Shown: piece by piece, positions 44,998-52,411 of the stretch | Layout of the letters: each line of letters begins with the position of its first letter | Position numbering within the stretch: the stretch's first letter is position 1 | DNA from: Paludibacterium yongneupense DSM 18731 | GTDB lineage: Bacteria; Pseudomonadota; Gammaproteobacteria; Burkholderiales; Chromobacteriaceae | Reading direction: 5' to 3' | Assembly (NCBI RefSeq): GCF_000422925.1 | Contig: NZ_AUGZ01000013.1 | Location: forward strand, 1-64,000 | Length of the DNA stretch: 64,000 nt | Notes under the pieces: generated by a model | What the model was told of the DNA's origin: nothing | The model's database searches: none | What the model saw: only the letters and a program-made list of their open reading frames with translations | Program-made: the position numbers and the translations under genes

Positions 44998-45189
44998 ATG
45001 GCTTACACTATTGTCCCCGAACTCTGTAACGGCTGCGGTGCGTGCGAATCCGAATGCCCGAACCACGCCATCTCGCACATCCTGAAACGCTACGTCATCG
45101 ATGCAGACAAGTGCAAGGAATGCGAGGGCGACTTCGACAGCCCGATGTGTGCCGATTTGTGCAATACCGACGCCTGTGTGCCGGCCTGA
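44998..45189 (+). CDS. 2[4Fe-4S] ferredoxin (copy 2)
   Basis: This 63-residue ferredoxin matches copy 1 (32743) at 49 of 63 positions. All nine cysteines are conserved, and the stretches [12 protein letters not shown] and [15 protein letters not shown] are identical. Differences concentrate in residues 4-8 and 28-48. It lies 51 bp behind the histidine phosphatase and 41 bp before the tungsten-type aldehyde oxidoreductase, which is the natural electron donor. AGGAGAA stands before the ATG. Confidence 0.95.
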   Translation: MAYTIVPELCNGCGACESECPNHAISHILKRYVIDADKCKECEGDFDSPMCADLCNTDACVPA

Positions 45190-45230
45190 GAGGCCGCCCC
45201 GGCAGGGCCCGGCCTCGGAGAAAGAGCAGC

Positions 45231-46766
45231 ATGGATAGAATCGTCCGCATCGACATGGCCGAGTTGTCCGCCCGCATCGAGCCCATCCCCGAAGCCTGGC
45301 ATCTGCTGGGTGGTCACACCCTGACGTCGAGCATCGTGGCGGCGGAAGTCCCGCCGGCCAGCCACGCGTTCGACGCGAGCAACAGGCTTGTTTTTGCTCC
45401 CGGCATGCTCACCGGCACCGCCGCAGCCAAGGTCGGGCGTCTTTCGGTCGGCGCCAAGAGCCCGGTGAGCGGCGGCATAGAAGAAAGCAATACCGGCACC
45501 GCCGCCGCACGCATGCTGGCCCGGCTCGGGGTCAAGGCGCTGATCATAGAAGGTGCGCCGCGCCACGACCGCTGGTACCACATCCATATAACCAAAGACG
45601 CCATCGTCATCGAAGAAGAAGACGAGCTGGTAGGCAAAGGCAATTGTTGCCTGGTCAACCGGGTTCAGGCCCGTCTCGGGAAACCGGCCGGCATCATTTC
45701 CATCGGTCCGGTCGGCGAGATGAAAATGCTGTCGGCCACGCTGGCGGTCCACGGCGCGGAAAACGGGCTGCATGCCCTGGGCCGTGGCGGCCTGGGGGCG
45801 GTCATGGGGGCCAAACGCCTCAAATACATTGCCCTGGACGATAGCGACACGCCGCCGCTGATGCCCAGGGACGCCGCCAGTTTCATGCTGTCGGCCCGTC
45901 ATTTCGCGCTCGCCCTGCTCGATCATCCGGACAGCGGGCGCATCCTGCCCGATTCCGCCGCTCGGATTCTGGTCGAACTGCTCGACGAGACAGGAGGACG
46001 TTTCCACCCCGCCCTTGCCGCCAGCGCCCGTTTCAAGGAGGCTAGCCGCACCGTCCCCGGTCGCAGGCACCCGTTGCCGCCCTATGGGTGCCGTCCCGAC
46101 TGTCGGCTTGCATGCACACCGGTCTATGACACCACCCATCGACGCCACATCGCCCCGGGATTCGAATACGAAGCCCTGTGGCGCATGCAGGAGGGCGATG
46201 CGCAGGAAACCGCCGACCACATCGCCACCGCCGACCACATCATGGACGACATCGGCTGCGATGCCCTCAGCGTGGCGCTGGCCATCGCTGCCGCCATGGA
46301 GAGGGGCGCCCTGCCTGCGGGGGATGGCGGGGCCGTGATCCAGACACTGAGACAGGAGGTCGCGCGGGGCACCGGACTGGGCCGCCGTCTCGGCGCGGGT
46401 GTCGTCTATACCGCCAAGCCGGCGGGGGAGCACGAAGGGCATGCACGGCGCTTGCGTATCGCTACCGCCGCCGTCGATTCCACCGGCATCTGTCTCTTTA
46501 TTGGCTTGCCCGCAGTCAATATTCCAACCGGACTGGCCGCCTTGACTGGCATGATCAACGCACGCTTCAATCTCGAACTCGGTCGCGGCGATGTCGCACT
46601 TCATGCACAGACGGTACTGGCCAAGGAACGACGGTTCAACTTGGCGGCCTCTCGTCCCCCCGCGCAAGATGACCGCCCCGAACGCTATGAATGGAATGCG
46701 CCCCCGCCTCCGGCCGCAGTGTGGGACGCCAGCTCGGGATGGGCCGAATCGTTCTGGACATTCTGA
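45231..46766 (+). CDS. Aldehyde ferredoxin oxidoreductase, tungsten AOR family (short form)
   Basis: This 511-residue member of the AOR family contains a bis-pyranopterin tungsten (or molybdenum) centre and one [4Fe-4S] cluster and reduces ferredoxin with aldehydes. N-terminal domain signatures are FAPGMLTGTAAAKVGRLSV and GGLGAVMGAKRLK; later come DDIGCDALSVALAIA and DSTGICLFIG (Cys421, cluster ligand). The other ligands are Cys287, 291 and 295 in GCRPDCRLAC, a CxxxCxxxC spacing where the hyperthermophile enzyme has CxxCxxxC. It is ~90 residues shorter than Pyrococcus AOR, with the loss behind residue 295. Oxidation of small aldehydes or reduction of acids is possible. Confidence 0.88.
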   Translation: MDRIVRIDMAELSARIEPIPEAWHLLGGHTLTSSIVAAEVPPASHAFDASNRLVFAPGMLTGTAAAKVGRLSVGAKSPVSGGIEESNTGTAAARMLARLGVKALIIEGAPRHDRWYHIHITKDAIVIEEEDELVGKGNCCLVNRVQARLGKPAGIISIGPVGEMKMLSATLAVHGAENGLHALGRGGLGAVMGAKRLKYIALDDSDTPPLMPRDAASFMLSARHFALALLDHPDSGRILPDSAARILVELLDETGGRFHPALAASARFKEASRTVPGRRHPLPPYGCRPDCRLACTPVYDTTHRRHIAPGFEYEALWRMQEGDAQETADHIATADHIMDDIGCDALSVALAIAAAMERGALPAGDGGAVIQTLRQEVARGTGLGRRLGAGVVYTAKPAGEHEGHARRLRIATAAVDSTGICLFIGLPAVNIPTGLAALTGMINARFNLELGRGDVALHAQTVLAKERRFNLAASRPPAQDDRPERYEWNAPPPPAAVWDASSGWAESFWTF

Positions 46767-47027
46767 CGGCTCCCTCCCGCGGGCGGTACGGCATCGTTGC
46801 CTGCTTCGCGCGGGGCACACGGGGTTTGGCCGGTTTCATCCCCGCTGAATCGAAGCGCATTCGGCATAATTATTCAAATTTGATATGCGTAACATGTTCG
46901 ACGAACGGCACCATTGCCTGCGACTTCACCGGAGATACGCGCCGCTATTTACCTGCGTGTATACTTGATCAGTGACGAAAGCGACACAGCCGACACGCTT
47001 GTTCGACACCGCACCGGATGAAACGAG

Positions 47028-48938
47028 ATGACAGGAAACAGCCTTACCGGACGAGCCATACTGCGCCGGGCACGCGAGCTGCTACTGGAAGGCAGCGAAT
47101 TACCGCTGGGTTATATGGTCAACACCTTGCTGGCCAGCTCCTGGCGACGCAGCGCCGAAGCCGGCCTGACACCGGAAGGAAGGCTGCCCGATTGCGCGCG
47201 GCTCGACGCCAGGCAGTTGGCACGCGCCTCGGAAAGAACCGAAAAATTCATCTGCCAGGCACGCCCGGTCATGGAATACCTGCAGGCACAGATCCGCGGT
47301 TCGGGCAGCATGGTAGTTCTTGCCGATGATTGCGGCGTCATCCTGCAGACCTATGGCGATGCCGAATTTCTGACTCGCGCCGACCGGGTGGCCCTGGTAC
47401 CCGGCGTATCGTGGAACGAGCGCCATCGCGGCACCAACGGCATCGGCACGTCGCTGGCCGAAGGGCGGCCCTTACTGGTACACGGCGGCGAACATTTTCT
47501 CGAACGCAACGGCTTCCTGAGCTGTGCCGCCGCGCCGGTCATGGCACCGGACGGCAAGCGGCTGGGCGTGATCAATATCTCCGGCGACGAGCGCCGCCAC
47601 CATTCGCACACGCTCGGGCTGGTCCGTACCGCCGCCCAGACGCTGGAAAACCGTCTGTTCGACGCCTGCTACGGCCACACCTTGCACATCCGGTTTCACC
47701 AGCTGGCAGAAGGCATAGGCACGTTCGCCGAGGGCTGCGCCGCCCTGTCGGAGGACGGCTGGATCATCGGAGCCAACCAGCCGGGCTTCGCCCTGCTCGG
47801 CATCAGCGCGGCCGATCTCGGCGTCACGCCCTTGTCGCGGTTGTTGCGCGTCAATATCGACGACCTGATCGACTGGGGATATCGCCAGCCCGGCGTGCCC
47901 ATGCTGCTCAGCCGCAGCGATGGCAGCCGGCTGTTCGTGCTGCTTGAACTCGGGCGCGCGCGCGCGTTGTCCTGTCCGGTGCCGGACACGAGCCCACGCC
48001 AGCGCGACCCGCTGGCCGCCATCGATTGCGGCGACGACAAGCTGGCCGCCGTGGTCGACAAGGCCCGCAAGCTGATAGGAAAACCGATCGCTATTCTGCT
48101 GCAAGGTGAATCGGGCGTCGGCAAGGAGTTTTTTGCGCGGGCGCTGCATGCGAGCGGCCCGCGCCACGCGGCCCCCTTCGTCGCCGTCAACTGTGCGGCC
48201 ATACCCGAGAACCTGCTCGAAGCCGAGTTGTTCGGCCATGTCCCGACCTTGTGCCGGGACGAATGGCAGGGGCGGCTGCGCGAAGCCAACGGCGGCACGC
48301 TCTATATCGAGGAAATCGGCGACCTGCCGCTCCCGCTGCAAGCCCGGCTGCTCGATGTTCTGCGCAAGAAGCACCTGATCCCTCTCGGCGGCGACGCCAT
48401 CGCCATCGATATTGTCCTGATCTGCGCCACGCAACGCGACCTGAAAGCCGAGGTCGGTGCCGGCCGTTTCAATGCCGACCTTTACTATCATATCAACGGC
48501 ATGACCTTGCGCTGCCCGCCCTTGCGCGAGCGGTCCGATTTCGCTCCGCTGCTCGCGCATCTGCTTGAAGAACTGGCTCCTGGCCGCATGATCTCGCTCG
48601 AGCCCGCATTGACCTCCGCTTTTGCGACCTACTCCTGGCCCGGCAACCTCAACCAGCTGACCAATGCCCTGCGTGCGGCCTGTACCCTGCTCGAACCCGG
48701 CGAAACGCGTATCGGCTGGCAGCACCTGCCCGACGATCTGGCGGAAGAGCTGCGCTGGCAGTCGTCGGCGCCGTCCGACACCACCGATGCCCCGGAAAAC
48801 CTGCGCGAGCTGTCGGCCACGACCATGGCGCGCGCGATCGCCCAAAGTCATGGCAATATGTCGGAAGCGGCCCGTCGGCTCGGCATCAGCCGCAACACTC
48901 TATACCGTCACATGCGTGCGGCATCCTCCGGCACCTGA
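47028..48938 (+). CDS. AcoR-like AAA+ transcriptional activator lacking the sigma54-contact loop
   Basis: This 636-residue regulator has a GAF sensor (~residues 80-210), a PAS-like region (~220-310), an AAA+ domain (~330-570) and a Fis-type helix-turn-helix (MSEAARRLGISRNTLYRHM). Walker A is GESGVGKE (360-367). The sequence after ELFG (400-403) is HVPTLCRDEWQGRL, without the GAFTGA loop, and Walker B is LYIEEIGD, with Glu for the usual first Asp. It therefore probably does not open sigma54 promoters. AcoR-type proteins control aldehyde, alcohol and acetoin pathways. It stands 261 bp behind the AOR gene on the same strand and is the likely regulator of the island. Confidence 0.85.
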   Translation: MTGNSLTGRAILRRARELLLEGSELPLGYMVNTLLASSWRRSAEAGLTPEGRLPDCARLDARQLARASERTEKFICQARPVMEYLQAQIRGSGSMVVLADDCGVILQTYGDAEFLTRADRVALVPGVSWNERHRGTNGIGTSLAEGRPLLVHGGEHFLERNGFLSCAAAPVMAPDGKRLGVINISGDERRHHSHTLGLVRTAAQTLENRLFDACYGHTLHIRFHQLAEGIGTFAEGCAALSEDGWIIGANQPGFALLGISAADLGVTPLSRLLRVNIDDLIDWGYRQPGVPMLLSRSDGSRLFVLLELGRARALSCPVPDTSPRQRDPLAAIDCGDDKLAAVVDKARKLIGKPIAILLQGESGVGKEFFARALHASGPRHAAPFVAVNCAAIPENLLEAELFGHVPTLCRDEWQGRLREANGGTLYIEEIGDLPLPLQARLLDVLRKKHLIPLGGDAIAIDIVLICATQRDLKAEVGAGRFNADLYYHINGMTLRCPPLRERSDFAPLLAHLLEELAPGRMISLEPALTSAFATYSWPGNLNQLTNALRAACTLLEPGETRIGWQHLPDDLAEELRWQSSAPSDTTDAPENLRELSATTMARAIAQSHGNMSEAARRLGISRNTLYRHMRAASSGT

Positions 48939-49114
48939 GCGGCGCCTGATAGCGCGCACTAAAATACTTACTTTTTTAACTATTTAGAGTAGAATGACTT
49001 ATTCGTACCGGCACGCCGGTACGGGTGGCAGGCATGCGCGCCCTTTCCCATCGCCATGCAGGTCAGGTTCTTTGTTTGCGCCGGGCGCAAGCGCCCAGGC
49101 AGAAAGGCCCTATC

Positions 49115-49489
49115 ATGAATCCGGTGTTACGCATTGTCGTATGCGCCATCCTGCTCGGCACGGCCGGCACCGTCGTGGCGCAAGGCGCGTCCTATCTGCA
49201 GGTCATCGAGCCGGCAAGCGGGGCGACCGTAGTCCAGTTTTCGCTACTGACAGAGAACGGCTGCCAGCGCGTGCGCGAGCAGATGAGCCCGCAGCAGCAG
49301 CAACTGGCGCGGTGCAGCGACCAGTCGCAGGAAGACAGTCTGCCGTGGAAATCGACGCTGAAGAACGAGCAGCTCGGTATTGCGGTGCAGGTATCGACCA
49401 AAACCCGCGAAATCTGCGACCTGCTGGTCGCGCAGACCCGCGCCAAGAATGGCGCCCATCCCGAAATCATCTCCGACTGCGCACAGTAA
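49115..49489 (+). CDS. Hypothetical periplasmic protein
   Basis: This 124-residue protein has a clear signal peptide (VLRIVVCAILLGTAGTVVAQG, cleavage likely after VVA-Q). The mature part is hydrophilic and contains four cysteines (NGCQRV, LARCSDQ, REICDLL, SDCAQ) that could form two disulfides. I chose the ATG at 49115 with AAAGG upstream; the longer frame lacks support. I do not recognise the family. No link to the neighbouring redox genes is evident. Confidence 0.65.
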   Translation: MNPVLRIVVCAILLGTAGTVVAQGASYLQVIEPASGATVVQFSLLTENGCQRVREQMSPQQQQLARCSDQSQEDSLPWKSTLKNEQLGIAVQVSTKTREICDLLVAQTRAKNGAHPEIISDCAQ

Positions 49490-49583
49490 GCAACTTGACC
49501 CCAGGCGGCCAGGCGCCGATACTCGGCGCGGGCGCCCGCCTGGGCGCGTGATCCGTCACCCGATCCGACAAGGCGTTTTTTTC

Positions 49584-50189
49584 ATGAACCTCGACCGCTT
49601 TTACCCTGTTTTCGATGACATCGGCTGGCTCGAGCGTTTGTTGCCGCTGGGCTTGCGGCTGGTCCAGCTGCGGATGAAGGACCGCGACGAGAGTACCCTC
49701 AGGCGCCAGATCCGCCAGGCGCGCACGCTGTGCCAGAGTCACGGCTGCCAGCTGGTGGTCAATGATTACTGGCGTCTGGCGATAGACGAAGGGTGCGACT
49801 GCATCCATCTCGGACAGGAGGATCTGGACGACGCCGACATCGACGCGCTGCGCGAGGCCGGCGTGAAACTCGGCATCAGCACCCACGACCGCTCCGAGCT
49901 CGAGCGCGCGCTCGCACTCTCTCCCGCCTATATTGCCTTGGGGCCGATTTATCCGACCCGCCTCAAACAGATGAAGTGGCATGCCCAGGGGCTGGAGCGC
50001 CTCGGGGCATGGAAGCGCCGCATCGGCGACATTCCGCTGGTTGCCATCGGCGGCATGTCGGTAGACCGCGCGGCCGGCGCTTTCGCCGCCGGCGCCGACA
50101 GCGTCGCCGCCGTGACCGATATCACTTTGCACCCCGATCCCGCCGCCCGCATCGCCCAGTGGCTGAGCGCAACCCGCCCTGCGGCCTGA
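49584..50189 (+). CDS. thiE: Thiamine-phosphate synthase ThiE
   Basis: ThiE joins the thiazole and pyrimidine phosphates to thiamine monophosphate. The 201-residue TIM barrel shows LRLVQLRMKDRDE, VVNDYWRLAIDEGCDCIHLGQEDL (cut here: VNDYWRLA and HLGQEDL are the key parts), LGISTHDRSE, YIALGPIYPT and VAIGGMSVDRA. I chose the ATG at 49584 with AAGGCG upstream. It is a little shorter than E. coli ThiE. No other thi gene is adjacent. It is a housekeeping gene lying between the activator and the [FeFe] hydrogenase operon. Confidence 0.92.
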   Translation: MNLDRFYPVFDDIGWLERLLPLGLRLVQLRMKDRDESTLRRQIRQARTLCQSHGCQLVVNDYWRLAIDEGCDCIHLGQEDLDDADIDALREAGVKLGISTHDRSELERALALSPAYIALGPIYPTRLKQMKWHAQGLERLGAWKRRIGDIPLVAIGGMSVDRAAGAFAAGADSVAAVTDITLHPDPAARIAQWLSATRPAA

Positions 50190-50255
50190 GCCCTCCCCTC
50201 CCTTGTCGTCTCCCGTCCTCCCTGCGGCAGAATTCCCGGCTTAAATCGCGCACTC

Positions 50256-50269
50256 TTGATTAACCTCAA
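50256..50269. promoter_or_regulatory. FNR/ANR-like binding site upstream of the [FeFe] hydrogenase operon
   Basis: TTGAT-TAAC-CTCAA matches the FNR/ANR consensus TTGAT-N4-ATCAA with a single mismatch. It stands 116 bases before the first start codon. The -10 expected for a class II site would fall near 50294, where only a weak AAGCTA is seen. It suggests anaerobic induction but is not proof. Confidence 0.45.
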
Positions 50270-50384
50270 GCAGTGCAGGCGACGGTAAAGAGCAAGCTAC
50301 CGGCAACAGGGTTTTGTGCACTTCATTCTCGGGAAATCCGCCCGTTTCGACCGTGATCAACATTGAGAGCGATGAGGGTTAGAT

Positions 50385-52406
50385 ATGACTTATCCGGCAT
50401 TTGGTGTCTGGGAAGGAAAGGTTTACGACTACCGCAAACATGCGCCGGCCGAAGCGCTGCCCGTTCTGTCCGGCCTCGACGATTTCGAGCCCGGCAACAC
50501 GACCCGGGCCTTCATCGCGGATCGCGGTTTTCTGGTATTCGACCCGGAAGCCAGTCTGATCGAAGCGTTCAGTCAGTATATGAACCAGGCGGCGCGCGAG
50601 TCCTGTGGCCGGTGCACACCCTGTCGAGTCGGAACCCAGCGCATTCGCGACCTGCTCGACGAGTTCGGACATGGCCGCGGCAAGGGGCGGGAACAGACAC
50701 TGAAGAACGTAGAGGAAATCGCGCGCCAGGTCACGCTGACCTCCTTGTGCGGCATGGGACAGAGCTGTGCCAAAGCCTTGCTGCAGGCACTGCGCCACTT
50801 TCCAGAAGAGTTCAAGCCGCGCCCTCCCGAGCAACGGGCCGATCAGCACAGCTACACCTATACCACGGCGCCCTGTATCGAAGTCTGCCCGTCCAAGGTC
50901 GACGTTCCCAAATATATCGATGGCGTCAAGGGCGGCAAGTTCGACCATGCACTCGGCGTGGTGCTGGACAAATACTCGATGGTCGCGACCTGTGGACGGG
51001 TCTGTGTCCGCTTCTGCGAAGCGGCCTGCCGCCGCAACGGCGCCGAAGGCTCGGCCGTCGGCATCCGCATGCTCAAGCGCTACGCCGCCGATCAGATCAT
51101 GACCATGGAAAAGCCGCTCACCTTCGAGCGGGCGGCCGTCAGCCACAGCGAACGCATCGCCATCATCGGCGCCGGGCCGGCCGGCATCACCTGCGCCTAT
51201 AAACTGCTGCTGGCCGGCTATCAGGTCGACATCTACGAGGCGCAACGCGCGGCGGGTGGCATGGCGTCGATAGGCATCCCCAGCTACCGCCTGCCCAAGG
51301 ACGTGCTGAAGTTCGAGTCGGAAGACCTCGTCCGCCATCTGGGCGGGCAATTCTTCTACGGCAAGTTGCTCGGCCAGGATTTCTCGGTCGACGATCTGTT
51401 TGCCCAGGGCTATGCCTCGGTCTTTCTCGGCTATGGCGCGAGCCAGGGCACCCTGCTCGGCGTCAAGAACGAAGATCCGGGCCTGCAAGGCTATACCTCG
51501 GGCGTGGATTTCCTGCTTAAGGTGCACAAGCATGTCGAGTACGGCGAACCGTATGAAATCAAGGGGGATGTCGTCGTCGTCGGCGGCGGCAATGTCGCCA
51601 TGGACTGCGTGCGCTCTGCCAAACGGATGGGGGCAAAATCGGTCCACCTGATTTATCGCCGCACGCTGGAAGACATGCCGGCCGACCACGAGGAAGTCGT
51701 CGCCTCCGAACATGAAGATATCATCTTCCACTGCCTGACCAATCCTTCGGCTCTGCTGGTGAAGGATGGCCTCGTCACCGGCGTCGAACTTGTGCAGATG
51801 CGACAGACCGAGCGCGATGCGCGCGGCCGGCGCAGTGTGGAGGCGATCCCGGGCAGCGAATCGGTCATGAACTGCGACCTGATCATCGCCGCCATCGGGC
51901 AGCAAGTCGACAAGAGCGTTCTCAAACCGGAAGAAGGCATCGTGCTCGACCGCTGGAACTGCATCACGGTCGATCCCGATACCCTGCAGACCAGCCGTGC
52001 CGGCGTATTCGCCGGCGGCGACTGCGTACTCGGCCCCTTGACGCTGGTCAATGCGCTCGACCATGGAGAGCGTGCAGCCGCCAGCATCGTGGAATACCTG
52101 CAAAGCGGCACGATCACGGTCAGACCCGCCGCCCGCATGCAGAAGCTGCTCGCCAAGAACAAACTGCTGAGCGATGAGTGTCTTGAGGTCCCGCCGCTGC
52201 GGCGCGAGAGAGCCGAGGTGCCCGAACAGGATGCCCGCTTGAGGATATCCAACTTCGAGGAAGTGGAAGGCGGTTTATCGAAAGCCGAGGCCTACGAGGA
52301 AGCCCGTCGCTGCCTGCGTTGCTACCGGCTGTACTCGATCGTCACCCGCCAGCCGCTGACCGCTCCGGCCGCAGGGCACAACCTACAACCCATTCTTGCT
52401 GAGTGA
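50385..52406 (+). CDS. GltD-like flavoprotein with N-terminal NuoF-type Fe-S domain, hydrogenase partner
   Basis: This is a 673-residue protein. Residues ~55-150 match only the C-terminal [4Fe-4S] domain of NuoF/HydB (ESCGRCTPCRVGT with Cys74, 77 and 80; TSLCGMGQSC), without the FMN and NADH domains. Residues ~165-640 are a glutamate-synthase small-subunit-like module: dicluster cysteines (CIEVCPSKVDVP, CGRVCVRFCEAACRR), FAD fold AIIGAGPAGITCAYKL, second fold VVVVGGGNVAMDC and FAGGDCVLGP. A final CLRC pair lies near 650. It should transfer electrons between NAD(P)H and the [FeFe] hydrogenase encoded 6 bases downstream. GAGGG precedes the ATG. Confidence 0.88.
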   Translation: MTYPAFGVWEGKVYDYRKHAPAEALPVLSGLDDFEPGNTTRAFIADRGFLVFDPEASLIEAFSQYMNQAARESCGRCTPCRVGTQRIRDLLDEFGHGRGKGREQTLKNVEEIARQVTLTSLCGMGQSCAKALLQALRHFPEEFKPRPPEQRADQHSYTYTTAPCIEVCPSKVDVPKYIDGVKGGKFDHALGVVLDKYSMVATCGRVCVRFCEAACRRNGAEGSAVGIRMLKRYAADQIMTMEKPLTFERAAVSHSERIAIIGAGPAGITCAYKLLLAGYQVDIYEAQRAAGGMASIGIPSYRLPKDVLKFESEDLVRHLGGQFFYGKLLGQDFSVDDLFAQGYASVFLGYGASQGTLLGVKNEDPGLQGYTSGVDFLLKVHKHVEYGEPYEIKGDVVVVGGGNVAMDCVRSAKRMGAKSVHLIYRRTLEDMPADHEEVVASEHEDIIFHCLTNPSALLVKDGLVTGVELVQMRQTERDARGRRSVEAIPGSESVMNCDLIIAAIGQQVDKSVLKPEEGIVLDRWNCITVDPDTLQTSRAGVFAGGDCVLGPLTLVNALDHGERAAASIVEYLQSGTITVRPAARMQKLLAKNKLLSDECLEVPPLRRERAEVPEQDARLRISNFEEVEGGLSKAEAYEEARRCLRCYRLYSIVTRQPLTAPAAGHNLQPILAE

Positions 52407-52411
52407 ACGCC

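Noticed and set aside
42910..45078. 722-codon minus-strand frame opposite the CoA ligase, phosphatase and ferredoxin genes
   Set aside because: Spans several well-supported plus-strand genes and has no recognisable domain.
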